DNA from: Dictyobacter aurantiacus | Lineage (GTDB): Bacteria > Chloroflexota > Ktedonobacteria > Ktedonobacterales > Ktedonobacteraceae | Length of the DNA: 64,000 nt | Assembly (NCBI RefSeq): GCF_003967515.1 | Contig: NZ_BIFQ01000001.1 | Span: 5,642,001-5,706,000, forward strand | Direction: 5' to 3' | Shown: positions 43,573-52,586 of the stretch, piece after piece | Position numbering within the stretch: position 1 is the stretch's first letter | Layout: each line of letters begins with the position of its first letter | The notes under the pieces: model-generated | Told to the model about the DNA's origin: nothing | What the model saw: the letters and a program-made list of their open reading frames with translations, nothing else | Database searches by the model: none | Position numbers and translations under genes: made by a program

Positions 43573-46500
43573 GCTTTGATAACGTTGAGGACATCTATGT
43601 CCTCTCGCCGATGCAGCAGGGAATGCTGTTTCACACCCTGTACACCCCCAACGCGGGCGCGTACATCCTGCAGTCCGGCTGGGAGCTGCGGGGCGAGCTG
43701 AACGAGGGAGCGTTCAGGGCCGCCTGGCAGTATGTGATCGAGCGCCGCTCGATCCTGCGCACCGGCTTTGTCTGGGAGGGACTGGAGAAGCCGCTACAGG
43801 TCGTGTTGCGCAGCGCCGAGGTTCCCTGGCGGCAACATGATTGGCGTGGGCGCGCGCCTGATGAGCAGGAGGCCAGCTGGGAACGGCTGCTGGAGGAGGA
43901 TCGCGGCAACCCGTTCGCGCTCGACAAGGCGCCCCTGATGAGGTTCCAACTCGTACGCCTGGATGAGCGCCTGTATCGCTTCGCCTGGAGCTATCATCAC
44001 ATGCTGCTGGATGGCTGGAGCTCGCCCCTGGTACTCAAGGATGTCTTCTCAGCCTACAAGGCCCTGGACGCTGGACGCGCCCCCACATTGGAGAAGCGCC
44101 GCCCCTATCGCGATTACATCGCCTGGCTGCAGAAGCAGGACCTGAAGGCCTCCGAAACCTTCTGGCGCCAGAACCTGCGCGGCTTTAGCGAGGCCATCCA
44201 GCCGATCGATCTGTCCGTGAGGCAGACTCCGAAGCGGCGCCAGCCCTCAGCGGGAGAAACGCAAGCAAGCCGGTTTGGGGAGCAGACGCTGGTCATCTCA
44301 GAGCAGGCTACCTCTGCCCTGCAGTCCTTCGCCCGCGCGCATCAACTGACCCTCAACACGCTGCTGCAGGGGGCCTGGGCCCTGCTGCTGGGCCGCTATA
44401 GCGGAGCCGAAGACATCGTCTACGGCACCGTCGTCGCTGGCCGACCGGCGACCGTGCCCGGCGTCGAGTCGATGATCGGCCTCTTCGTGAATACGCTGCC
44501 TTTTCGTATTGCCTTGAAGCATCACCCATCCCTGGCGGACAGTATCGACCTGATCACCTGGCTGAAGGATCTGCAGGATCGGCAGGCTGAACTGCGCCAG
44601 TACGAGTACAGCCCACTGATGCAGATTCAGGCCTGGAGCGAGGTGCCGCGCGGTCAGCCCCTCTTCGAGAGCATCCTGGCCTTCGAGAACTACCCGCAGG
44701 TCGAGCTGGACAGCGCCGCTGAGACGCGGCTGCGCGTCGCGCCGCTCTCGGCCAGCGCGCGCACGCACTATCCCCTGGAGCTGGTCGTAGTGCCCCGGCA
44801 GACGCTGGGGCTGCGGCTCAGCTACGATCGTGAGCGTTTCGCGCCCGAGACGATTGAGCGCATGCTGGCTCACCTGCGCTTCCTGCTGCATTCGCTGCCG
44901 TCGGACGGCGCGCTGGCTCCGCAGCTGGTGATGCTGAACGCCAACGAGCGCGACCAGCTGCAGCCACCATCCGAGCCGCCTGCGGAACTGATGGAGATGG
45001 ATGTCGATGACGCGCGCCTGCGCTGCCTCCATCAACTCTTTGAGGAGCAGGTGGAGCGCCGGCCCGCCGCGCCCGCCGTCATCTTCGGAGCGGAGTCACT
45101 GACCTACGGTGAGCTCAATCGGCGCGCCAACCGGCTCGCGCGCTACCTGCGACAGCGCGGGGTAGGACCGGAGGTATGCGTCGCCGTCTTCATGAAGCGC
45201 TCGCTTGAGCTGATCGTCAGCCTGCTGGCGATCGTCAAGGCCGGTGGCTGCTATGTTCCCCTGGATCCGGCCTATCCAGGCGAGCGCCTGACCTATATCC
45301 TTGACGAGGTACGGGCGCCGCTTGTGCTCACCTCGCGCGCGCTGAGCGAGCACCTGCCGCAGACCGACAGCGGCGTGCTGGCGGTGGATGATCTGGACGA
45401 GCAGCTGGCGCGCCAGGACGACACCAATCTGGAGAGCCGTGGGCATAGCGCCCGGCTCGCCAATATTATGTATACCTCTGGTTCGACCGGGCGGCCCAAA
45501 GGAACCATGATCGCGCACCGCTCGATCGTGAACCTGGTTTATCGTCCGACGTACGTGCGCATCGATGAGGAGGACTCGCTGCTGCTCTTCTCCTCCATCG
45601 CCTTTGATGTCGCTACCTTTGAGATCTGGGGCAGCCTGCTCAATGGGGCGCGGCTGGTGGTGGCGCCGGCTGACCTCTCTTCGCTGGATGAGCTGGCCGA
45701 GACCATTCGGGGGCAGCGGGTCAGCGTCCTCTGGCTGACGAGCGGCATCTTCAACCAGATGGTGGAGACGCATCTCGATGGGCTGCGCGGCGTCAAGCGG
45801 CTGATGACGGGCGGCGAAGCGCTCTCCGCCTCCCACGTGCGCCGCGCGCTGGATGAGCTGACCGGCTGCCAGATCATCAACGGCTACGGGCCGACCGAGA
45901 ACACCACCTACGCCTGCACCTACGCCGTGCCTGCCGATGACACCCTTGAGCCGTCGGTGCCCATCGGGCGACCGCTGACCAACATCAGTGCCTATGTACT
46001 GGATGAGCACATGCAGCGGGTCTTGCCGGGGGCTATCGGCGAGCTCTACCTGGGAGGTGAAGGCGTGGCGCGCGGCTACTTCAAGCAACCAGCGCTGACC
46101 GCTGAACGCTTTGTGCCCGATCCCTTCAGCCCGCAACCGGGCGCGCGGCTGTATAAAACCGGCGACCAGGCGCGCCAGCTGGAAGATGGGACGCTGCTCT
46201 TCGAGGGTCGCGCCGATAAGCAGGTCAAGCTGCGCGGCTACCGCATCGAGTGCGGTGAGATCGAGGCGCGGCTGCTTGAGCATCCCGCCGTTCGCTCGGC
46301 GGCGGTACTCTTACGCGAGGATCGTCCGGCGGAGAAGCAGCTGGTGGCCTACCTCGTTCCCACGGGGCCGAGCGAGCGACCAGCTGCCGGCGAGCTGCGC
46401 GCCTATCTGCAGACATGGTTGCCAGCCTACATGCTGCCCGGCGCCTATGTGTGGCTGGAGCGTCTGCCGCTAACCCCCAATGGCAAGCTAGACCAGCGGG

Positions 46501-46859
46501 CGCTGCCACCGCCTGAGCGCCAGGGAGGTGAATCGACCTATCTCGCGCCGCGTACGCCGGTGGAAGAGCAGCTGGCCGCCCTGTGGGCCGCCCTATTCAA
46601 GCTGGAGCGCGTCGGCATCACCGACAACTTCTTTGAGCTTGGCGGCCACTCTATCCTGGCCATTCGCCTGATCGGGCAGGTCCAGGCCGCCTTCGGGGTG
46701 CAGGTCCCGCTGAGCGTTCTCTTCGAGCAGCCAACGGTGATGGGCATGGCGCTCGCCATCGTCCAACAGCAGATGGAGCAGAACGACGATGATGAGCTTG
46801 AGCGCTTGCTGGCCGAAGTCGAAGGTCTCGCGGCGCAAACCGACAATCAGGTATCGTAG
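43569..46859 (+). CDS. NRPS 3: C-A-T (module 7)
   Basis: A 1096-residue single module. The C domain starts at the N-terminus with SPMQQGMLFH, a motif common in C domains that accept D-configured or otherwise special donors, and has HHMLLDG at 143. A7 has YTSGSTGRPKG at 635 and hand-read code D-V-F-W-M-G-G-T-Y, resembling Val/aliphatic codes. T Ser1028 is in GGHSIL. An acidic, Asn/Asp-rich tail may serve as a docking end. The start ATG overlaps the previous stop by four bases, so it is coupled to NRPS 2. The gene is followed by a repeat element of about 150 bases before NRPS 4. Confidence 0.93.
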   Translation: MSFDNVEDIYVLSPMQQGMLFHTLYTPNAGAYILQSGWELRGELNEGAFRAAWQYVIERRSILRTGFVWEGLEKPLQVVLRSAEVPWRQHDWRGRAPDEQEASWERLLEEDRGNPFALDKAPLMRFQLVRLDERLYRFAWSYHHMLLDGWSSPLVLKDVFSAYKALDAGRAPTLEKRRPYRDYIAWLQKQDLKASETFWRQNLRGFSEAIQPIDLSVRQTPKRRQPSAGETQASRFGEQTLVISEQATSALQSFARAHQLTLNTLLQGAWALLLGRYSGAEDIVYGTVVAGRPATVPGVESMIGLFVNTLPFRIALKHHPSLADSIDLITWLKDLQDRQAELRQYEYSPLMQIQAWSEVPRGQPLFESILAFENYPQVELDSAAETRLRVAPLSASARTHYPLELVVVPRQTLGLRLSYDRERFAPETIERMLAHLRFLLHSLPSDGALAPQLVMLNANERDQLQPPSEPPAELMEMDVDDARLRCLHQLFEEQVERRPAAPAVIFGAESLTYGELNRRANRLARYLRQRGVGPEVCVAVFMKRSLELIVSLLAIVKAGGCYVPLDPAYPGERLTYILDEVRAPLVLTSRALSEHLPQTDSGVLAVDDLDEQLARQDDTNLESRGHSARLANIMYTSGSTGRPKGTMIAHRSIVNLVYRPTYVRIDEEDSLLLFSSIAFDVATFEIWGSLLNGARLVVAPADLSSLDELAETIRGQRVSVLWLTSGIFNQMVETHLDGLRGVKRLMTGGEALSASHVRRALDELTGCQIINGYGPTENTTYACTYAVPADDTLEPSVPIGRPLTNISAYVLDEHMQRVLPGAIGELYLGGEGVARGYFKQPALTAERFVPDPFSPQPGARLYKTGDQARQLEDGTLLFEGRADKQVKLRGYRIECGEIEARLLEHPAVRSAAVLLREDRPAEKQLVAYLVPTGPSERPAAGELRAYLQTWLPAYMLPGAYVWLERLPLTPNGKLDQRALPPPERQGGESTYLAPRTPVEEQLAALWAALFKLERVGITDNFFELGGHSILAIRLIGQVQAAFGVQVPLSVLFEQPTVMGMALAIVQQQMEQNDDDELERLLAEVEGLAAQTDNQVS

Positions 46860-46899
46860 GGTGTCATTCATTTTGTTGCAAGAAGAGAAGAGAACCTAC

Positions 46900-47050
46900 T
46901 GCTTTGTCAAACTTCGTTTGATGGATTGTTCGCCCGCTACGCGGGCGAGAGGGGGAGGAGTTGCCGGGGGCACAGCCCCCGCGCCCCCAGTCAAGGGGCT
47001 AGCCGCCCCTTGCATCCCCGCTCCCCCATCAAATGAACTTTGACAGAGCA
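46900..47050. repeat. MITE-like element with about 25-bp inverted ends enclosing three-hairpin copy 2
   Basis: Ends 46900-46924 and 47026-47050 are inverted copies with about three mismatches. Inside, 46931-46947 (7-bp stem, loop TAC), 46965-46981 (7-bp stem, loop ACA) and 46992-47012 (8-bp stem, loop TAGCC) match the three hairpins at 3267-3349, and GGGGGAG at 46951-46957 can pair with CTCCCCC at 47021-47027. It fills most of the NRPS 3-NRPS 4 gap. No gene is seen in it. Confidence 0.8.
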
Positions 47051-47105
47051 ATACGGGGGCGTTTCGTGTTTTCCGGTATCGTAATTATAATCCAGGGGGT
47101 GCAGT

Positions 47106-50100
47106 GTGACAGATTTAGCCAGGCGACTCGCCAGCCTCTCGCCGGAGCAGCGGGCTATGCTGGAGCAGAGGCTCCAGCAGAAGCAGCGCGCCGCGCAGCC
47201 CGAGCCGACCATTGCCGCGCGCGGACAGGACAGCGGGCCGCTCCCGCTCTCATTTGAGCAGCAGCGGCTCTGGTTTACCGACCAGCTCGCGCCGGGCAAC
47301 GCGGCCTATAACTCGCCGCTGGCGCTGCGGCTGCTCGGCGAGCTTGACAGTGCGGCTCTTCACCGCGCGCTCAAAGAGATCGTGCGCCGGCACGAGGTCC
47401 TCAGAACCTCCTTCGGCGTCCATGAGGATGGGCAGCCGGTGCAGCTTATTAACCCGGATGTGGAGCTGCCGCTGCCGATCAATGATCTGCGTGACCTCCC
47501 TGAGGCAGAACGCACGGCCGAGGCCTATCGGCTGGCCTGCGAGGAGGCGCAGCGCCCCTTTGATATCGTGCGCGGGCCCATCGTGCGCGCGCGCCTGCTG
47601 GCTCTGGGCGAGCGCGAGCATGTCCTGGTGCTGGCCTTCCATCATATAGCTGTGGATGCCTGGTCGATTGTAATCTTCTTCCGCGAGCTGGCGGCCCTTT
47701 ACGATGCCTATCGGCAGCAGCGCCAGTTGGAGCTACCGCCGCTGGCGCTGCAGTACGCCGACTACGCGCTCTGGCAGCGTCAGACCCTGCGTGGTCCCCG
47801 CCTGGAGGAACTGCTCGGCTACTGGCGCGAGCACCTGTCTAACCTGCCCACCCTGCGCCTGCCGACCGACCGCCCGCGCCAACCGGGTCCCTCATCAGAG
47901 GGCGTGAAGCGTACCATACTACTGCCCGCCAGCCTCAAAGAGCGGCTACGCGCGATCGGCCAGCGGAATCAGGCTACCCTGTTCATGGTGCTGCTGACCG
48001 GTTTCCAGATCCTGCTCACGCGCTACAGCGGCCAGGAAGAGATCGTGATCGGTACCTCGGTCGCGGGCCGCTCGCGGCGCGAGCTAGAAGACCTGATCGG
48101 CTTCTTTATCAATATGCTCGTCCTGCGCACCGAGCTGCCAGCATCGCTGACATTCAACGAGGCCCTGCAGAGGGTGCGCGCCGAGTGCCTGCGGGCCTAT
48201 GCCCACCAGGATCTGCCCTTTGAACGGCTGGTGCAGGAGCTGCATCCTGAGCGCGATCCGGGACGCATGCCGCTGTTCCAGGTATTGTTCCAGAGTGTCG
48301 AGAGCGTAGGCGATGGGGGTGGCAGCTTTCCGGGCCTCGACCTGGAGCCCTTCGCCCTGCAGACCGGAACCTCAAAGTTCGATCTCCTGGTCAGCGTCCG
48401 TGAGCCGGGCGACGAGATCAGCATCGAGTTCGAATACAACACCGCGCTCTTCAATGTCGGAACCATTGAGCGCATGCTCAACCACTATCAGACGCTGCTC
48501 GTACGGCTGGCATCCCGGCCCGAACAGCGCATCCAGAACGTGCCGCTATTGACCGAAGAGGAGCGGCGCGTGGCCGTCGAGGACTGGAACCAGACGCAGA
48601 CGGCGTATCCCACCGACCGCTGCCTGCACCAGTTGTTCGAGGAGCAGGCGCGGCGACAGCCACGGGCCGTAGCCGTGAGCTATGAAGAGCAAGAGCTGAG
48701 CTATGCCAGTCTCGATGCCCGGGCGAACCAGCTGGCCCACTATCTGCAACGGTTGGGGGTGGGTCCTGATGTTATCGTAGGCCTGTGCGTCGAGCGCTCC
48801 ATCGAGATGGTCGTCGGCATCCTGGGTATCCTCAAGGCCGGTGGCGCCTACGCGCCGCTTGATCCCAATTATCCCCGCGAGCGGCTGGCCTTTATGCTCG
48901 GCGAGACCCGCGCCCCCGTTGTGCTGACACAGCAGAGGCTGCTGACCAATCTACCTGAGCAAAGCGGGCTGGTCGTCTGCCTGGACGCCGACTGGAAGCG
49001 GATCGAGGCTGAACCCCAGACACCTCCGGTATCGGGTGTCGGCCCGAGGCACCTGGCCTACGTGATCTCTACCTCCGGGTCAACCGGGACGCCCAAAGGT
49101 ATCGCCATCCAGCACCAGGGCGTTGTCAACAATATCACCGACCTCAATCGCCGCTTCAACGTTGGGCCCGACGATAGCGTGCTGGGCCTGTCGTCGCTGA
49201 GTTTTGACATGTGTGTCTACGAGGTGTTGGGACTGCTCGCCGCTGGCGGCACGCTGGTCTTGCCGCCGCTGGCCGCCGCCAAAGATCCCGCCTGCTGGGC
49301 CGATATGCTCGTACGCAAGCGCGTCACGCTCTGGAACTCCGCCCCCTCGCTGCTGGTGCTGCTGGCCAACCACTGCGAACAGCTGGGGATCGCGCCCCTA
49401 CCTCTGCGGCTGGCCCTGCTGGGAGGCGACTGGGTGCCTGTGAGCCTGCCGGAACGGCTCAAAGCGCTGGCGCCGGGAATCGAGTTCATCACCATGGGTG
49501 GAGCGACCGAAGCCTCGATCCACTCGATCATCTACCCGGTAGAGGAGACCGATCCAGGCTGGAAGAGCATCCCCTATGGGCGTCCGATGGCCAATCAGGA
49601 GGCATACATCCTCGATGCCAACGCGCAACTGGTCCCGATCGGAGTGGCGGGTGAGCTGCATCTTGGCGGCGCCGGACTGGCGCGCGGCTACCTCAATCAG
49701 CCCGCCTTGACAGCCGAGAAGTTTGTGCCGCACCCCTTCAGTCGGCAGCCGGGCCAGCGGCTCTACAAGACCGGCGACCTGGCGCGCTACCGTGAGGACG
49801 GCGTGATCGAGCTGCTGGGGCGCATGGATTTCCTGGTCAAGATCCGTGGCCTGCGCATCGAGCTCGGCGAGATTGAGGCCACGCTGAAGCAGCATGCCGC
49901 CGTGCGCGAGGCGGTCGTCGTTGTGCGCGAGGACCATGCCGGCGACAGACAGCTGGTCGCCTATATCGTCGTCCCCGAGGGAGAGGCGCAGCCGCAGCCG
50001 GTGGAACTGCGCGCCCTGGTAAAGGGCCGCCTACCCGAATATATGCAGCCGGCGGCCTATGTCTTTCTGGCGCGGCTGCCGCTCTCGCCGAACGGCAAGG

Positions 50101-51179
50101 TTGACCGCAAGGCCCTGCCGGCGCCCGATCAGGCGCAGCGCCAGCCGCGTCAGGATATCGTGCCGCCCGCCGACGAGCTTGAGCGCCGGCTCACCCGCAT
50201 CTGGTCGGACGTGCTGGGCATCGAACAGATCAGCGTGACCGACAACTTTTTCGAGCTGGGCGGAGACTCCTTCAAGGCCATTCGCGCCGCCCGGGCGTGC
50301 AGCGAGACCCTGCCCCTGATCGACTTTTTCACCCACGCCACGATTCGTGAGCTGGCTGCTCACCTGCGCCGGTCAACTACCGCCGCCTCGACGCATCTGC
50401 TCTACGAGCTCATGGGACGGCAGGACGAGGCCCAACTCTCACTGGTCTGTGTGCCGTATGGAGGGGGCAACGTCGTGGCCTATCAAACGCTGGCCAACAG
50501 TCTGCCACCGGGATATCGCCTCTACTCGGTCGCCCTGCCGGGACACGACTTCGCGCGGCGCGAGGAGCCTCTGCTGCCGTTAGAAGAGGTCGCGCATGCC
50601 TGTGTCGAGGAGATCGTCCAGACCGTCGGCAAGCGACCGCTGGCGCTCTACGGCCAGTGCGCGGGCGTCGCCCTGACGATTGAGATCGCCCGCCTGCTGG
50701 AAGAGCGAGGCCACGAGCTCGCGGCCGTCTACCTGGGCGCGGCCCTGCCGGATCGCCAGCCCACGCGTTCCATCGAAATGGGCCGCGAGGTCCCCGACGA
50801 CGAGCTGCTGGAGTGGCTGCAGTACCTGGGAGGATTTGAAGATCTCTTCGAGAGCGACGATACGCGCTTTATTCTCAACGCCGTACGCCACGACCTGCTC
50901 AACGCCGCCGAATATTACAGGCGCGCCTACGAGGCGCCCGCTGCCCGGCTGCGGGCGCCCGTAACGTGCATCGTTGGCAGCGAGGATGCCGCGACCCGTG
51001 AATACAGCCAGCGCTACCGCGAATGGGAATATTTTGGTGCGGCGGTCAACCTGCAGGTGATCGAGGGGGCCCGGCACTACTTTGTCAAACACAATGCTAG
51101 CGAGCTAGCGGAAATTATCTATCGCGCCACCCCGATTGGGGGAGCGGACCAGCACACCGATGGAGGCCAGCATGACTGA
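47106..51179 (+). CDS. NRPS 4: C-A-T-TE (module 8 and release)
   Basis: A 1357-residue terminating synthetase, start GTG 47106 behind AGGGGG. Residues 1-25 (LASLSPEQRAMLEQRL) look like a docking helix. C8 has HHIAVDA at 179, Ala replacing the usual Gly. A8 has STSGSTGTPKG at 655 and GGATE in place of YGPTE; hand-read code D-M-Y-N-L-G-M-I-H, in the family that includes Cys- and Gly-activating domains; not assigned. T Ser1055 is in GGDSF. The thioesterase (about 1110-1350) has GQCAG with nucleophile Cys1185 instead of Ser, and His1324. It should release the product by cyclisation or hydrolysis. The stop overlaps the SHMT-like start. Confidence 0.93.
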   Translation: MTDLARRLASLSPEQRAMLEQRLQQKQRAAQPEPTIAARGQDSGPLPLSFEQQRLWFTDQLAPGNAAYNSPLALRLLGELDSAALHRALKEIVRRHEVLRTSFGVHEDGQPVQLINPDVELPLPINDLRDLPEAERTAEAYRLACEEAQRPFDIVRGPIVRARLLALGEREHVLVLAFHHIAVDAWSIVIFFRELAALYDAYRQQRQLELPPLALQYADYALWQRQTLRGPRLEELLGYWREHLSNLPTLRLPTDRPRQPGPSSEGVKRTILLPASLKERLRAIGQRNQATLFMVLLTGFQILLTRYSGQEEIVIGTSVAGRSRRELEDLIGFFINMLVLRTELPASLTFNEALQRVRAECLRAYAHQDLPFERLVQELHPERDPGRMPLFQVLFQSVESVGDGGGSFPGLDLEPFALQTGTSKFDLLVSVREPGDEISIEFEYNTALFNVGTIERMLNHYQTLLVRLASRPEQRIQNVPLLTEEERRVAVEDWNQTQTAYPTDRCLHQLFEEQARRQPRAVAVSYEEQELSYASLDARANQLAHYLQRLGVGPDVIVGLCVERSIEMVVGILGILKAGGAYAPLDPNYPRERLAFMLGETRAPVVLTQQRLLTNLPEQSGLVVCLDADWKRIEAEPQTPPVSGVGPRHLAYVISTSGSTGTPKGIAIQHQGVVNNITDLNRRFNVGPDDSVLGLSSLSFDMCVYEVLGLLAAGGTLVLPPLAAAKDPACWADMLVRKRVTLWNSAPSLLVLLANHCEQLGIAPLPLRLALLGGDWVPVSLPERLKALAPGIEFITMGGATEASIHSIIYPVEETDPGWKSIPYGRPMANQEAYILDANAQLVPIGVAGELHLGGAGLARGYLNQPALTAEKFVPHPFSRQPGQRLYKTGDLARYREDGVIELLGRMDFLVKIRGLRIELGEIEATLKQHAAVREAVVVVREDHAGDRQLVAYIVVPEGEAQPQPVELRALVKGRLPEYMQPAAYVFLARLPLSPNGKVDRKALPAPDQAQRQPRQDIVPPADELERRLTRIWSDVLGIEQISVTDNFFELGGDSFKAIRAARACSETLPLIDFFTHATIRELAAHLRRSTTAASTHLLYELMGRQDEAQLSLVCVPYGGGNVVAYQTLANSLPPGYRLYSVALPGHDFARREEPLLPLEEVAHACVEEIVQTVGKRPLALYGQCAGVALTIEIARLLEERGHELAAVYLGAALPDRQPTRSIEMGREVPDDELLEWLQYLGGFEDLFESDDTRFILNAVRHDLLNAAEYYRRAYEAPAARLRAPVTCIVGSEDAATREYSQRYREWEYFGAAVNLQVIEGARHYFVKHNASELAEIIYRATPIGGADQHTDGGQHD

Positions 51180-52512
51180 ACGAATATTAGAGGACTTCTT
51201 ACAGAAGGGTGTTGAGGTCCTGAGGGAGGAAGATCCCCTGCTTGAGGGGCTGCTGGCGCGTGAGCACCAGCGCCAGCTGAACACCCTGACCCTGGTGGCA
51301 GCCTCAAGCATCGCCGATCCATCGATCTTTGCCTGCCTGGGATCGGCCATCGGGAACCTCACCACCGAAGGCTATCCATCCAGGCGCTTCCACGGCGGCT
51401 GCTCAATCGCTGACGAGATCGAGTGCCTGGCCATCGAGCGCGCCAAAATCGCCTTTGGCGCGCGCTACGCCAACGTACAGCCGCACTCCGGAACGAGCGC
51501 GAACCAGATCGTAATCGGCAGCCTGCTCAGTCCTGGCGCGCGCATCATGGGGCTGGGGCTCAACTCCGGTGGGCACCTCTCGCACGGCTCGCCGGCCTCG
51601 CTGACCGGGCAGTGGTTTGAGGCCATTGAATATCACGTCGGCCAGGACAACTGGCTCGATTACGACGAGGTGCGCCGCCTGGCCCTGCGGACGCGCCCCG
51701 ACCTGATCGTCGCGGGCGCGAGCGCGTATCCACGCAGCATCGACTTCGCCCGTTTTCGCGCCATCGCTGACGAGGTGGGCGCCTACCTGCTGGCCGACAT
51801 CTCGCACATCTCCGGTCTCGTGGCCGCCGGCGAGCACCAGAGTCCCATCGACCACGCCCACTTCACCACCACCAGCACCTACAAGCAGCTCTACGGTCCG
51901 CGTGGCGGCCTGATCCTGATGGGGAAGGACCACGAGCAGCTTTCGTCCGATGGGCGCACCACGCTGTCCCAGCGGCTGCAGAAGGCCACCTTCCCCTTCT
52001 TTCAGGGCACACCCAGCCTCAACACGATTGCCGCCAAGGCGCGCGCCCTGGGCATGGTCGCCACGCCACCCTTCAAACTGCTGGCGCGCCGCGTGGTCGA
52101 GAACGCGCGGGCGCTGGCGCGTGAGCTCAAAGCGCGTGGCTATGATGTGCTTACCGGAGGGACCGACAACCACATGGTCCTCTTGAACATCGCCAGCAGT
52201 GGCCTGACCGGTATCGTCGCCGAGCGCGCCCTGGAAGAGTGCGGCATCGTCGTCAACAAGAACCGCATCCCCGGCGACACCCGGTCCGCCCTCGTCACCA
52301 GTGGTCTGCGTCTGGGCAGCAACGGCGTCGCCGCGCGCGGCATGTACATAGAAGAGATGAGCATCTGCGCCGAGCTGATCGACCGCGTCCTCTCATCCGT
52401 TCAGCAGCTCGACGAGCGCCACTACACCCTGGACGAGCACATCAGGGCCGAGGTCAGCGCGCATGTGCAAGAACTCTGCACGCAGTTCCCCATCTCTGGC
52501 TACGCGGGATGA
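51172..52512 (+). CDS. SHMT-like PLP enzyme with altered active site
   Basis: A 446-residue fold-type I enzyme of the serine hydroxymethyltransferase family. PLP Lys238 (TSTYKQLYGPRGG), Asp209 and His212 (ADISHISG) and Glu66 (TTEGYPSRRFHGGC) are kept. Several residues central to classic SHMT are changed: LIASEN reads LVAASS, the position of E. coli Tyr55 is Thr64, and the Tyr64-Tyr65 pair is Phe73-His74. This suggests an aldolase, transaldolase or hydroxymethylase acting on an unusual amino acid rather than housekeeping folate metabolism. GGAGG lies five bases before ATG 51172, which overlaps the end of NRPS 4. It is the last gene of the operon. Confidence 0.85.
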   Translation: MTERILEDFLQKGVEVLREEDPLLEGLLAREHQRQLNTLTLVAASSIADPSIFACLGSAIGNLTTEGYPSRRFHGGCSIADEIECLAIERAKIAFGARYANVQPHSGTSANQIVIGSLLSPGARIMGLGLNSGGHLSHGSPASLTGQWFEAIEYHVGQDNWLDYDEVRRLALRTRPDLIVAGASAYPRSIDFARFRAIADEVGAYLLADISHISGLVAAGEHQSPIDHAHFTTTSTYKQLYGPRGGLILMGKDHEQLSSDGRTTLSQRLQKATFPFFQGTPSLNTIAAKARALGMVATPPFKLLARRVVENARALARELKARGYDVLTGGTDNHMVLLNIASSGLTGIVAERALEECGIVVNKNRIPGDTRSALVTSGLRLGSNGVAARGMYIEEMSICAELIDRVLSSVQQLDERHYTLDEHIRAEVSAHVQELCTQFPISGYAG

Positions 52513-52526
52513 GCGCATCCAAAAAT

Positions 52527-52586
52527 CGGCCGCGAGGCCCGAACGTATGGCTGCGGTCAGGCCCACGCGAGCTATGCTCGCGCGGG
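52527..52586. repeat. Palindromic repeat and hairpin between convergent genes
   Basis: 52527-52541 is a diverged copy of the palindromic repeat seen in the phage module (CGGCC..GCCCG), again followed by AACGTATGG. A second hairpin, 52562-52586, has GCGAGC/GCTCGC arms and overlaps the last codons of the ATPase gene; it may terminate transcription from both sides. Confidence 0.7.
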
